A stretch of DNA of 64,000 nucleotides, taken from positions 163,736 through 227,735 of the forward strand of contig QCJG01000002.1 of the NCBI GenBank assembly GCA_003216175.1, in the 5' to 3' direction. Under the pieces are notes generated by a model that had not been told where the DNA came from, did not search any database, and saw only the letters and a program-made list of their open reading frames with translations. Made by a program: the position numbers and the translations under genes. This document shows, piece by piece, positions 34,367 through 43,801 of this stretch (within the stretch, counting starts at the first letter, position 1; each line of letters begins with the position of its first letter). This DNA comes from Prochlorococcus sp. AG-409-A10 (GTDB lineage: Bacteria > Cyanobacteriota > Cyanobacteriia > PCC-6307 > Cyanobiaceae).

Positions 34367-35572
34367 ATGTCTAAGCGTTCCCTGTCAAGTCTCGGCGCTG
34401 AAGACTTATGCGGCAAGCGTGTTTTAGTTAGAGTTGATTTTAATGTCCCATTAGGAGATGAGGGGCAAATAACTGATGACACAAGAATTCGTGCTGCTTT
34501 ACCAACTATTAATGACCTTCTTGAGAAGAGTGCAAGAGTTATTCTTTCTGCTCATTTTGGTAGGCCAAAGGGACAGGTTAATGAAACAATGCGTTTGACT
34601 GCTGTTGCTCAAAGACTCAGTGAATTGCTTGGTAAAACAGTTGTAAAAACTGAAAGTTGTGTAGGAGCTGAGGCTAAGACAAAAGTAGATGCGATGTCCA
34701 ACGGAGATGTTGTCCTTTTGGAAAATGTTCGATTCATTGCTGGTGAAGAAAAAAACGATACAGAATTTGCAAAGGAATTAGCTTCTTTGGCAGAAGTATA
34801 TGTTAATGATGCTTTTGGAGCTGCCCACCGCGCTCATGCCTCAACTGAGGGAGTTACAAAGTTCTTAAGTCCTTGTGTGGCTGGTTATTTAATGGAAAAA
34901 GAACTTAAGTATCTTCAAGGAGCGATAGATCAACCTAAAAGACCCTTGGCAGCAATAGTTGGTGGTTCCAAAGTAAGTAGTAAGATTGGTGTTTTGGAAT
35001 CTTTGATTGATAAATGCGACAAGATAATTGTTGGTGGAGGGATGATATTTACTTTTTATAAGGCTAGAGGATTATCTGTTGGTAAAAGTCTTGTAGAGGA
35101 AGATAAGCTCGAATTAGCAAGTGCTTTGGAGAAAAAAGCAAAAGATAAAGGAGTTGAGTTTCTTTTGCCAAGTGATGTTGTCTTGGCTGATAATTTTTCT
35201 CCTAATGCAAATAGTAAATCTTCAAAAGTAGATGCTATTAGCGAAGGTTGGATGGGATTGGATATTGGTTCAGAATCAGTTGAACTTTTTCAGGATGCTC
35301 TAAAAGATTGCAAAACTGTTATTTGGAATGGACCGATGGGTGTCTTTGAATTTGAAAAATTTGCAAATGGAACAAATGCAATAGCCAATACTTTGGCCGA
35401 ATTAAGTGAGCAAGGATGTTGCACTATTATTGGAGGTGGAGATTCAGTGGCAGCAGTTGAGAAAGCAGGTTTAGCGAAAAACATGTCTCATATCTCGACT
35501 GGGGGTGGAGCTAGCCTTGAACTTTTGGAAGGGAAAGTTCTTCCTGGAGTTTCTGCTCTAGATGATGCTTAA
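34367..35572 (+). CDS. pgk: phosphoglycerate kinase
   Basis: 401 aa; [51 protein letters not shown]. Confidence 0.99.
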   Translation: MSKRSLSSLGAEDLCGKRVLVRVDFNVPLGDEGQITDDTRIRAALPTINDLLEKSARVILSAHFGRPKGQVNETMRLTAVAQRLSELLGKTVVKTESCVGAEAKTKVDAMSNGDVVLLENVRFIAGEEKNDTEFAKELASLAEVYVNDAFGAAHRAHASTEGVTKFLSPCVAGYLMEKELKYLQGAIDQPKRPLAAIVGGSKVSSKIGVLESLIDKCDKIIVGGGMIFTFYKARGLSVGKSLVEEDKLELASALEKKAKDKGVEFLLPSDVVLADNFSPNANSKSSKVDAISEGWMGLDIGSESVELFQDALKDCKTVIWNGPMGVFEFEKFANGTNAIANTLAELSEQGCCTIIGGGDSVAAVEKAGLAKNMSHISTGGGASLELLEGKVLPGVSALDDA

Positions 35573-35599
35573 TAATTGCAATCTAATTTTATGATTTCT

Positions 35600-35627
35600 A
35601 AAAGTAGGTTTTTATAAACCTACTTTT
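35600..35627. terminator. bidirectional hairpin terminator between pgk and the convergent hypothetical gene
   Basis: AAAAGTAGGTTT-TTAT-AAACCTACTTTT, 12-bp perfect stem with A/T-rich flanks on both strands. Confidence 0.8.
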
Positions 35628-36331
35628 ATTGTTTTTGTAATTAAATAAATACCTTTAGGATGAGTAATGATTGCAGAAATAGTTTGGGAACCAGGTTTTA
35701 AGGGGGCTTGAATATATTTAAATAAACCACCTGATTGATTCGGCTTAATCCCAAAGATATCATTTGATATTTTCTTCTTATCTTCGTTTTGAAGTACGAT
35801 TATCCCACTAGCAGTTAATGAATTGTCTAATGGTTTTTCAATAATTAAATTCATTTCATATTTTTCACCAGTAAGAACTTTGTTTGGAGATATAATTTTT
35901 ATAATAAGAGGTGACTTTTGGCTATTCAGAATTGATTCTTCATCAATAACTTCATACCCTTTTATTTTATTTTTGTAAGTCTCTACCCTAACGGTCTGCT
36001 TGGTACGTAGATTATAAATTTGATCATTTATTTCTCTTGTAGATATGATTTTTATATCTAGCAATGATTCATTTTTACCATTTTTAAGCGGTTTAATGGA
36101 CCATTTTGCATCTTTATATTTTACCTTAAAAGCTTGATAATGTTTATTAAATTGATTGAATGATTTTTGTAGAAATATCTCTTTTAGCAAATCATCCTTC
36201 CTCTGGTTGAGGAGTCCCTCCAATTGATTGATTAATAACTGATTATCTATATTTTTACTTAAAACAGAATTGATGATTAGAGGATTGAGCAATACAAAAA
36301 CTAATGATTTCGTTATCAGTGAATGTCGCAC
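35612..36331 (-). CDS. hypothetical secreted protein
   Basis: 239 aa ORF with N-terminal hydrophobic signal-like segment; no recognised family. Confidence 0.7.
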   Translation of the reverse strand: MRHSLITKSLVFVLLNPLIINSVLSKNIDNQLLINQLEGLLNQRKDDLLKEIFLQKSFNQFNKHYQAFKVKYKDAKWSIKPLKNGKNESLLDIKIISTREINDQIYNLRTKQTVRVETYKNKIKGYEVIDEESILNSQKSPLIIKIISPNKVLTGEKYEMNLIIEKPLDNSLTASGIIVLQNEDKKKISNDIFGIKPNQSGGLFKYIQAPLKPGSQTISAIITHPKGIYLITKTIKVGL

Positions 36332-36386
36332 GCCTACCTTTTTTACTCAATATAACTTAGCCTCCAAACATAAGGTTATTTAATTC

Positions 36387-37445
36387 ATGTCTCGCCTATT
36401 AATTGCTGCAAGCGGAACGGGTGGGCATATTTATCCTGCATTGTCTTTTGCAGATTCACTTTCAAATTCTTGGGAAATTGAGTGGTTAGGTGTGCCAAAT
36501 AGGCTAGAGATTGAACTGGTTCCCAAAAAATACAAATTAATAAAGCTAAAAGTCGGAGGTTTACAGGGAAATATTTTTAGAAAAATCTTTGATTTATGCA
36601 AATTACTCTTTGCTTCTATTCGGGTTTCTTTTCTATTACGTCAAAAAAAAATTAACGTTGTTTTTACTACTGGTGGGTATATATCTGCTCCCAGTATTCT
36701 CGGCGCAAAACTTACTGGCATACCTATTGTTTTGCATGAATCTAATGCTATTCCTGGAAAAGTAACTAGGCTATTGGGTAGGTTTTGTGACCATGTTGCG
36801 TTAGGAATCCCGTCTGCTTCTGAGTATTTGCCAGGGTGTAGAACAAGTTTTACTGGAACACCTGTAAGGCCAGAATTTTTTTTAGATCAGTCTCTTCCAT
36901 CTTGGGTGCCGATAGGAGATGGTGTATTGATTGTAGTTATGGGAGGTAGTCAAGGAGCAATAAAAATGAATGAGATGGTGAGGAATATCTTGCCTTGGTT
37001 GCTTGATAAGGGTTGTAGAGTTATTCATTTGACTGGTAAAAACGATTGCTTCTATAAAAGATTAGATAAAGTTGATACTCACGCTAATTTGGTTGTCAGA
37101 CAATTTAGTAATGAAATATCGGCATTGCTGCGAAATGCCGATCTTGCAATAAGTAGAGCAGGATCTGGGGCAATTTGTGAATTAATGGTAACTAAGACCC
37201 CCTCAATTTTAATACCTTTTCCATCTTCTGCTGATCAACATCAAGAACTAAATGCTGCTTATATGGCTGGATATGGAGGTGCTGTAATAGTTAATCAACA
37301 TGATCCAGAAAAAGATATTTTGAAAAACACTATATCTAATTTACTAGATTCTAATTCTCTCAGTGAAATGAAATCAAATATGAATACTTATGATTGTCTA
37401 AATTCTGAAAATAAGATATTTGAGATTATAAATTCAATTAGATAA
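36387..37445 (+). CDS. murG: undecaprenyl-PP-MurNAc-pentapeptide N-acetylglucosaminyltransferase
   Basis: 352 aa; AASGTGGHIYPALSFA, TGGYISAPSILGAK, HESNAIPGKVTRLL, SRAGSGAICEL. Confidence 0.97.
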   Translation: MSRLLIAASGTGGHIYPALSFADSLSNSWEIEWLGVPNRLEIELVPKKYKLIKLKVGGLQGNIFRKIFDLCKLLFASIRVSFLLRQKKINVVFTTGGYISAPSILGAKLTGIPIVLHESNAIPGKVTRLLGRFCDHVALGIPSASEYLPGCRTSFTGTPVRPEFFLDQSLPSWVPIGDGVLIVVMGGSQGAIKMNEMVRNILPWLLDKGCRVIHLTGKNDCFYKRLDKVDTHANLVVRQFSNEISALLRNADLAISRAGSGAICELMVTKTPSILIPFPSSADQHQELNAAYMAGYGGAVIVNQHDPEKDILKNTISNLLDSNSLSEMKSNMNTYDCLNSENKIFEIINSIR

Positions 37446-38520
37446 TATAATCTTTTAAAGTATTAATAATTTGAATATTTTGTTTTCGTTTTTGGAGACT
37501 TATTCTGACCCATTTTTCATCTAGAGTTATAAATGATCTGCAGTCTCTTAATAAAATTCCTTTTCTTTTTAAATTCTCAATAAGATTTAATATAGAAATA
37601 TCACTTTTAATTAATTGAAAATTTGTAGTTGTTGGTAGAGGCTTAATAGTAGAAAATTCTGACAAACTTTGATGTAACCAGTTCCCTTCTTCTTCTACCC
37701 ATCTATGGATTTTATTTAATCTTTTTTTATGCATTTGAGAATCTTTCATGATCATATTAGTTGCATTTATTGCCAGCGTATTTACTGGCCATGGATCTCT
37801 TATCTCTTTCCATTTTAATAATCTATCTGGGTTCGTTACCGCGTATCCAACCCTTAATCCAGCAATACCTAGAAACTTAGTTAAACTTCTTATCACTACT
37901 AGGTTTTTATGGCTCTTAGTTAAATCAATGATTGATTGATTTTCACCCCCCGGTGTAAGAGAAATAAATGCTTCATCGCAAATTACGAGTTTATAATTAG
38001 TTAGTAATTTTTCTATTGATGAACGACTCCATAATTGCCCAGTTGGATTGTGTGGGTTTGTAATCCATAAGACATGGGTTTTTGGTTTGATTGGAAATGG
38101 CTGAGGATTGCTATTAGTCCAAGATAAAGGAATAGGATTAAATATATAAGAAGCATTCCAACAATTTAAAGCTCTTTGATAGTCTCCAAAACCAGGAGAT
38201 GGTAGAGAACTTATACCATTTAAACTTGCATCTCTTGCTGCCCAAGTAAATAATTCTGAAGCTCCATTACCAGGTAAAACCATTGATGGTTCAATATTAT
38301 GCCATTTCGAAATAGAATTTTTGACTTCAAAATAACTTCTATCAGGATAAGATTTTATAGATCCATTCTTTATACTATTGATGATATGATTATTTAACTT
38401 CTTAGGTAATTTAAAAGGCACTATTGATGCACTTGCATCGATTATTTTATCTGTAGATAGTCCTAACTTTCTTGCTTCTTTTTCAATATTACCTCCATGA
38501 ATATCAAAGTCTTGTTTCAT
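37438..38520 (-). CDS. CobC/CobD-like PLP aminotransferase (threonine-phosphate decarboxylase-like)
   Basis: 360 aa; HGGNIEKEARKLGL start, PGNGASELF, NPHNPTGQLW, RSLTKFLGIAGLRVGYAV. Confidence 0.88.
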   Translation of the reverse strand: MKQDFDIHGGNIEKEARKLGLSTDKIIDASASIVPFKLPKKLNNHIINSIKNGSIKSYPDRSYFEVKNSISKWHNIEPSMVLPGNGASELFTWAARDASLNGISSLPSPGFGDYQRALNCWNASYIFNPIPLSWTNSNPQPFPIKPKTHVLWITNPHNPTGQLWSRSSIEKLLTNYKLVICDEAFISLTPGGENQSIIDLTKSHKNLVVIRSLTKFLGIAGLRVGYAVTNPDRLLKWKEIRDPWPVNTLAINATNMIMKDSQMHKKRLNKIHRWVEEEGNWLHQSLSEFSTIKPLPTTTNFQLIKSDISILNLIENLKRKGILLRDCRSFITLDEKWVRISLQKRKQNIQIINTLKDYII

Positions 38521-38588
38521 TATATATTAGATAATATTGTAATCAGTTGAAAAATAATTGTAATTATTTATTGAAATCATTTGTGTTT

Positions 38589-39746
38589 TTATTTCCATGG
38601 TTCTTCGGAACCGATGACCTCTTTAATATTTTGGAATCCGTGTTTTTTCATTTGCAGGGTTAACCCATCTAAAATTTCTGGAACTAAATTTGGTCCCTCA
38701 AATATCCAACCTGTATAGATCTGAACAAGTGATGCTCCAGCGGCAATCCTTTCCCAGGCTGTTTGTGCTGAACTTATTCCACCAACACCAATAAGTGGTA
38801 AAGAATTATTAGTACTTTTTCTAAGCCTTCTAATAACTTCCAGACCTCTTTTTTCTAAAGGGAGTCCACTTAAACCTCCATTTTCTTGCTCTAAAGTATT
38901 TCCAGTTTTGATTCTTAAGTTTTTTAGGTTAAATCTATTTAAGCTTGTATTGATTGCAATTATTCCATCAATACCATTCTCAATTGCAACTTTCGCAAGT
39001 TCATCAATTTCTTCATTTGATAGATCTGGAGCAATTTTTACAAGCAAAGGAGGACAATTGGATAAATTTTTTAGTGTGCGTATTAAATTTTTTATTTGTT
39101 TTGTTTCTTGTAATGAGCGAAGGCCTGGGGTATTCGGAGAACTAACATTGATAACTGCATAGTCTGATAAAGGAGCCAATAGTCTTAAAGATGAAAAATA
39201 GTCTTTACTGGCTTCATCAAGAGGTGTAATTTTTGATTTTCCTAAATTTATTCCCAGAACACATGGTCTATTTCCTGGTGCAGGGATTTTTTGTTTTTTT
39301 ATAGTGCTTAAGAACTTTTCTGCGCCTTCATTATTAAATCCCATTCTATTCAGTGCAGCTTTTTCTTTGGCAATTCTGAAAAGTCTGGGTTTTGGATTAC
39401 CTTTTTGGGCATGCCAAGTAATAGTTCCTAATTCGGCGAAACCAAATCCAAAATAATTCCAAAGACCAGCTCCTACTCCATTTTTATCAAATCCAGCAGC
39501 AAGTCCTACAGGGTTTTTAAAGTGCGAGCCAAATATTATTTGATTTAAGCTTGAATTGCTTCTTTGAAATTCATTTGACGTTTTTAATAGGATATTAGAA
39601 ATTATTGGAAAATTTCTATTTAATGATGCAAATTTAATAGCATTAAGAGCTGAATTAGTAAGTATTTCTGCATCAATACCCTCGTCTTGAGATAGAAGCT
39701 GACCAAGCAGAATATTGTATAAGTCGTTTTTTTTATTCTTTGACAA
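38589..39746 (-). CDS. pyrD: dihydroorotate dehydrogenase (class 2)
   Basis: 385 aa; [35 protein letters not shown]. Confidence 0.97.
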   Translation of the reverse strand: MSKNKKNDLYNILLGQLLSQDEGIDAEILTNSALNAIKFASLNRNFPIISNILLKTSNEFQRSNSSLNQIIFGSHFKNPVGLAAGFDKNGVGAGLWNYFGFGFAELGTITWHAQKGNPKPRLFRIAKEKAALNRMGFNNEGAEKFLSTIKKQKIPAPGNRPCVLGINLGKSKITPLDEASKDYFSSLRLLAPLSDYAVINVSSPNTPGLRSLQETKQIKNLIRTLKNLSNCPPLLVKIAPDLSNEEIDELAKVAIENGIDGIIAINTSLNRFNLKNLRIKTGNTLEQENGGLSGLPLEKRGLEVIRRLRKSTNNSLPLIGVGGISSAQTAWERIAAGASLVQIYTGWIFEGPNLVPEILDGLTLQMKKHGFQNIKEVIGSEEPWK

Positions 39747-40218
39747 AATCTTTTAGTTGTATGTTTCGCCCTTTAGAAAAAGCTACCGCAATTGCATCAA
39801 CTCTATCATTATCCTTTTCTCCGCTATGTCCCTTGACATATTGAAGTTTGATTTTTGGCAGTTCAGGGTGGTCAAGAGCTTTCCATAAATCTTGATTGAG
39901 AACTTGTTTACCAGATGCAGTTTTCCATCCTTTTTTTTTCCAATTCGACATCCATTTTTCCATTCCATCAATTAAATATTTGCTATCAGTTTTGATGGTC
40001 AATGAAGGGTGGAATTTTATTTCTTTTAATTTTTCAAGAACAAATAATGCAGCCTGTAATTCCATGCGATTATTTGTTGTCTTAGGGCTGAAGCCACCAA
40101 ATTCAACTTCGCTTCCATCTTGGAATCTAATTAATGCTCCCCAGCCACCTGGACCAGGATTTCCGCTACAGGCACCATCAGTTGCTGCAGCAATCGCCAA
40201 TTTTTCTTCTTTAGACAT
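39733..40218 (-). CDS. rnhA: ribonuclease HI
   Basis: 161 aa; [51 protein letters not shown]. Confidence 0.98.
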   Translation of the reverse strand: MSKEEKLAIAAATDGACSGNPGPGGWGALIRFQDGSEVEFGGFSPKTTNNRMELQAALFVLEKLKEIKFHPSLTIKTDSKYLIDGMEKWMSNWKKKGWKTASGKQVLNQDLWKALDHPELPKIKLQYVKGHSGEKDNDRVDAIAVAFSKGRNIQLKDFVKE

Positions 40219-40246
40219 AAAAAAACCGGTCTGAATAGACCGGTTT
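40219..40246 (-). terminator. factor-independent terminator downstream of rplL
   Basis: Minus strand AAACCGGTCT-ATTC-AGACCGGTTTTTTT: 10-bp GC-containing stem followed by T7. Confidence 0.87.
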
Positions 40247-40284
40247 CATATAAGCAGAAAACAGGTGCTTTTCTAGTAACGATT

Positions 40285-40680
40285 TTATTTTAAAGTTACT
40301 TTTCCACCAACAGCTTCAATTGCTTTCTTTAAAGCTTCAGCATCTTCTTTTGTTGCTCCTTCTTTGATTGTTTTTGGAGCAGCTTCAACTAGCGCTTTAG
40401 CTTCGCCAAGGCCTAGACCTGTAGCATTTCGAACTTCTTTAAGGACTTTGATTTTAGATGAAGCGTCAAAGCTTTCTAAAACTACCTCAAATTCAGTTTT
40501 TTCTTCGGCAGCATCAGCACCATCGCCACCAGCAGCAGCTCCGGGAGCTGCCATGACAACGCCAGCAGATGCGGCGGCAGATACACCAAAAGCTTCTTCT
40601 ATTTGCTTAACAAGCTCTGAAGCTTCAAGCAAAGAGAGGCTTTTTAATGAATCTAAGATTTCATCGGTTTTTGCAGACAT
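40285..40680 (-). CDS. rplL: 50S ribosomal protein L7/L12
   Basis: 131 aa; [28 protein letters not shown]. Confidence 0.99.
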   Translation of the reverse strand: MSAKTDEILDSLKSLSLLEASELVKQIEEAFGVSAAASAGVVMAAPGAAAGGDGADAAEEKTEFEVVLESFDASSKIKVLKEVRNATGLGLGEAKALVEAAPKTIKEGATKEDAEALKKAIEAVGGKVTLK

Positions 40681-40732
40681 GGTTTAAATCAGCAACTAAG
40701 TAAGTAGAAAACAAATTGTGAAACAAGGAGTA

Positions 40733-41260
40733 TCAGCTCTCGCCGCTCTCAGAATGTTGCTTAAGAGACCTTGCAAGTCCAGATGGGACCTCATTTATAC
40801 CAATAGCGATTTTGCTTGTTATGGAATTCATTGCACCAGCAATTTGTGCCATAAGTACTTCCTTGCTAGGAAGTTTTGCAATCGCTTTGATCTCATCTTG
40901 AGATAAAAGTTTGCCTTCGAAAAGACCTCCTTTAGTCTCAGACTTTTGAGTTTCCTTTTGAAATGCTTGTACAGCTTTAACAGCACTCCCAACATCTCCT
41001 TTGATTAAAACAAAGGCGTTAGTGCCAGTAAGTAATGACTCCAAACCAGTCCAGGATTCTTTTCCTTTTATGGCTTGACGCATCAAGGTGTTTTTAGTGA
41101 CCTTGCAAATGCCATCGCTTTTTTGCAATCTTGAGCGCAAGTCAGACATCTCTTTTGTGGATAAGCCCTTGTAATCAAGAACTAAAGCCATTTCAGAGTT
41201 ATCTAATAGACCCTCTATCGTTTCGACGATCTGTTTTTTGCTTTCCAGCGTGCGGCCCAT
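40733..41260 (-). CDS. rplJ: 50S ribosomal protein L10
   Basis: [45 protein letters not shown] opens at 41311 but ATG at 41260 is the likely start. Confidence 0.97.
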   Translation of the reverse strand: MGRTLESKKQIVETIEGLLDNSEMALVLDYKGLSTKEMSDLRSRLQKSDGICKVTKNTLMRQAIKGKESWTGLESLLTGTNAFVLIKGDVGSAVKAVQAFQKETQKSETKGGLFEGKLLSQDEIKAIAKLPSKEVLMAQIAGAMNSITSKIAIGINEVPSGLARSLKQHSESGES

Positions 41261-41483
41261 AGTAATTGGATCGAATCGGGGGAAGAACTGGACATACGGC
41301 CATATTCCCATTGGGGAATCGAGGCCGCTAACGATTCAATCCAAAAAGATAAAAACCCTGCGTATACCTCGGCGGGTATTAGAAATTCTATTAAACGAAA
41401 GGCTTAACAGAATAAGACCTGCTGTCTTTGGCTGGGCGCATGCCCTTGTGGTTATACCACATAGCTAATTTACAACAAAAAGG
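41261..41483 (-). promoter_or_regulatory. probable structured 5' leader of rplJ-rplL (L10-leader-like)
   Basis: 223-nt non-coding gap between rplA and rplJ with inverted repeats, e.g. GTGGTTATACCAC at 41448-41460 and ATACC-tcggc-GGGTAT; position matches known L10 leaders. Confidence 0.55.
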
Positions 41484-42191
41484 TCACTTTTCTTTTTGTA
41501 AGTCTTGTAATTCGTTGATATCTACTTCTACGGATGGTCCCATGGTGGATGTAATAAAAAAGCTTCTCCAGAATTTTCCTTTTGCTCCGCTTGGTTTATT
41601 TTTTTCTATTGTTACTTGCAAAGTCTTCAGATTTTCAAGGAGTGCCTCTTCCGAAAAACTTGCTTTACCAAATCGAACATGCACAATTCCTGCCTTGTCT
41701 GCTCTGAATTCAAGTTTTCCTGCTTTAAATTCTTTGATAGCTCCTGATAGATCGGTCGTAACTGTTCCTGCTTTTGGATTTGGCATCAGCCCTCTTGGAC
41801 CAAGAACTCTTCCAAGTTTGGCGACCTTGGGCATCATATCTGGAGTTGAAATTAGAAGATCAAAGTTCATCTCTCCTTTGTTGATTGACTCAACTAAGTC
41901 CTCCTCTCCAGCCAGATCAGCCCCTGCTTTCGTTGCCTCAGCCACTTTTTCACCGCGTGTAACGACTGCTATTCGTATTTTCTGACCGGTGCCACTTGGT
42001 AAGGCAACTGTGGTTCTTAATTGCTGGTCAGTATATTTAGGGTCAATACCGAGTCTTATATGAGCTTCAATAGTCTCATCGAATTTTGCATTGGCATTTT
42101 CCTTTACTAGTTTTATTGCTTCAATTGGAGAATATGAACGTTCTTCCACTCTGGAAAGTAACGTTGTCATTCTTTTGGAAAAATTTTTCAT
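41484..42191 (-). CDS. rplA: 50S ribosomal protein L1
   Basis: 235 aa; [42 protein letters not shown]. Confidence 0.99.
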   Translation of the reverse strand: MKNFSKRMTTLLSRVEERSYSPIEAIKLVKENANAKFDETIEAHIRLGIDPKYTDQQLRTTVALPSGTGQKIRIAVVTRGEKVAEATKAGADLAGEEDLVESINKGEMNFDLLISTPDMMPKVAKLGRVLGPRGLMPNPKAGTVTTDLSGAIKEFKAGKLEFRADKAGIVHVRFGKASFSEEALLENLKTLQVTIEKNKPSGAKGKFWRSFFITSTMGPSVEVDINELQDLQKEK

Positions 42192-42265
42192 AATAAATCG
42201 GGGTACATTCGACTCTATTTAGGTCTCCCCCTTAAAAGAGAACATTTTTTAATTTTACGATTTAA

Positions 42266-42691
42266 TTAGTCCTTTATGGAAACTCCCATATTTTTGGCCG
42301 TGCCCTCAATAACTTTCATCGCTGATTCTATGCTGCTGCAATTGAGATCTGGAAGTTTTGTTTTAGCAATTTCTTCAAGTTGACTTTTACTAATCGAACC
42401 AGCAGTTCCTTTTGCTGACTCTCCTGAACCTTTGGTAATTCCTGCCGCTTTAGTTATTAAAACTGAAGCAGGAGGGGTTTTTGTTATGAAAGTAAAACTT
42501 CTATCTTCGAAAACTGATATTTCTACAGGGATAACAAAGCCAGCTTTGTCTTGGGTTCGCGAATTGTATTCCTTACAAAACGCCATTATGTTAACCCCAT
42601 GTTGACCCAGAGCAGGCCCAACGGGAGGAGCTGGGTTCGCTTTGCCAGCCTGTAAGGCCAACTTGATCAGGGCTACTACTTTCTTTGCCAT
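42266..42691 (-). CDS. rplK: 50S ribosomal protein L11
   Basis: 141 aa; [33 protein letters not shown]. Confidence 0.99.
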   Translation of the reverse strand: MAKKVVALIKLALQAGKANPAPPVGPALGQHGVNIMAFCKEYNSRTQDKAGFVIPVEISVFEDRSFTFITKTPPASVLITKAAGITKGSGESAKGTAGSISKSQLEEIAKTKLPDLNCSSIESAMKVIEGTAKNMGVSIKD

Positions 42692-42793
42692 CGGCTGAAA
42701 ATTGAACTAATGCGGAAAACCTGAAACTAATCAGATTAAATTATCTAATAAACTTAACTCCTAGACTGACCAGACAGCAAAAGGAAATTAAAA

Positions 42794-43444
42794 TCAATTT
42801 TGTTTAGTTATTTGCGAAAATTCAAGTTCAACAGGAGTTTCTCTACCGAAAATTGATAAAAGCGCCTTAAGTTTGTTTCTTTCTCCTGAAACTTCTATAA
42901 CTTCTCCTTGGAAATCTTTAAAAGGACCTGAAGTAACAACAATCTGATCACCTTCTTCTACATCCAACTTAACAACAGTTTTCTTTTCAGCTGCTCGTTT
43001 GAAAATTCTATTAACCTCTTGCCTGCTAAGAGGGCGGGGCTTTATATGCCCGCGTGATTTTCCAGTGGCTCTTCGGTCTTCTGCACCAACAAAATTAATT
43101 ACATTTGGAGTACTTCTTACAGCCATCATTGTATCTTCATCTAAAACCATACGAACCAGAACATATCCAGGGAAAACTTTTTCCTCTGTGGTCTGCCTAC
43201 TACCATCTTTTTTTAGCTTAACTGCTGGTGTCTGAGGGATTTCTATCTCTATGATTCTGTCACTAACACCAAGAGTTATTGCTCTTTGTTCAAGTGTCGC
43301 TTTTACTTTCTTTTCACAACTTGAGGCAACTTGAATAGCGTACCAACGTGCAATATTTGTCTTGATTGTTTGATTTGCAAAATGTGATTGATCATCCTCA
43401 ATTATTTTTGAATCTTCAGTAGGAGTGGTTTCAATATCTGACAC
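42794..43444 (-). CDS. nusG: transcription termination/antitermination protein NusG
   Basis: 216 aa; RWYAIQVASSCEKKVKATLEQRA, FPGYVLVRM, KOW EEGDQIVVTSGPFKDFQGEV. Confidence 0.98.
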   Translation of the reverse strand: MSDIETTPTEDSKIIEDDQSHFANQTIKTNIARWYAIQVASSCEKKVKATLEQRAITLGVSDRIIEIEIPQTPAVKLKKDGSRQTTEEKVFPGYVLVRMVLDEDTMMAVRSTPNVINFVGAEDRRATGKSRGHIKPRPLSRQEVNRIFKRAAEKKTVVKLDVEEGDQIVVTSGPFKDFQGEVIEVSGERNKLKALLSIFGRETPVELEFSQITKQN

Positions 43445-43486
43445 TGTAAAAAATTGTGAGTGGTTTAAAAATTTTGGTTAGTCAAC

Positions 43487-43729
43487 TCAGCGGAATATCT
43501 GAGTAGAGGCCCATCCATAAAAACGGCTAACAGCGGCTATTGATACTGCTGATAAAGTGACCATTAAAATCACAGCAACAGATTCGCTGAAAAGTTGTTG
43601 GCGTGAAGGCCAGACAACAAGTTTCATTTCATCAATTGTAGAGGATAAAAAACTTTTTTTTAAGGCAGTCTTTTCCTTTTTTGTAGGAATTACCTTTTCT
43701 TGATCCTCTTTAGAAGTTGGACTTGTCAC
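43487..43729 (-). CDS. secE: preprotein translocase subunit SecE
   Basis: 80 aa; FLSSTIDEMKLVVWPSRQQLFSESVAVILMV. Confidence 0.95.
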   Translation of the reverse strand: MTSPTSKEDQEKVIPTKKEKTALKKSFLSSTIDEMKLVVWPSRQQLFSESVAVILMVTLSAVSIAAVSRFYGWASTQIFR

Positions 43730-43801
43730 TTTGGGAAGACTAAAAGGAAGGTGCTTTTAAAAAGAATGGCTATAAACCTACACTAACTTATGTTTGATGG
43801 A

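Noticed and set aside
40364-40687. Plus-strand 107-aa ORF opposite rplL
   Set aside because: Ala/Ser-rich antisense shadow of rplL codon usage
41428-41985. 185-aa plus-strand ORF opposite rplA
   Set aside because: Largely antisense to ribosomal protein L1; no independent support
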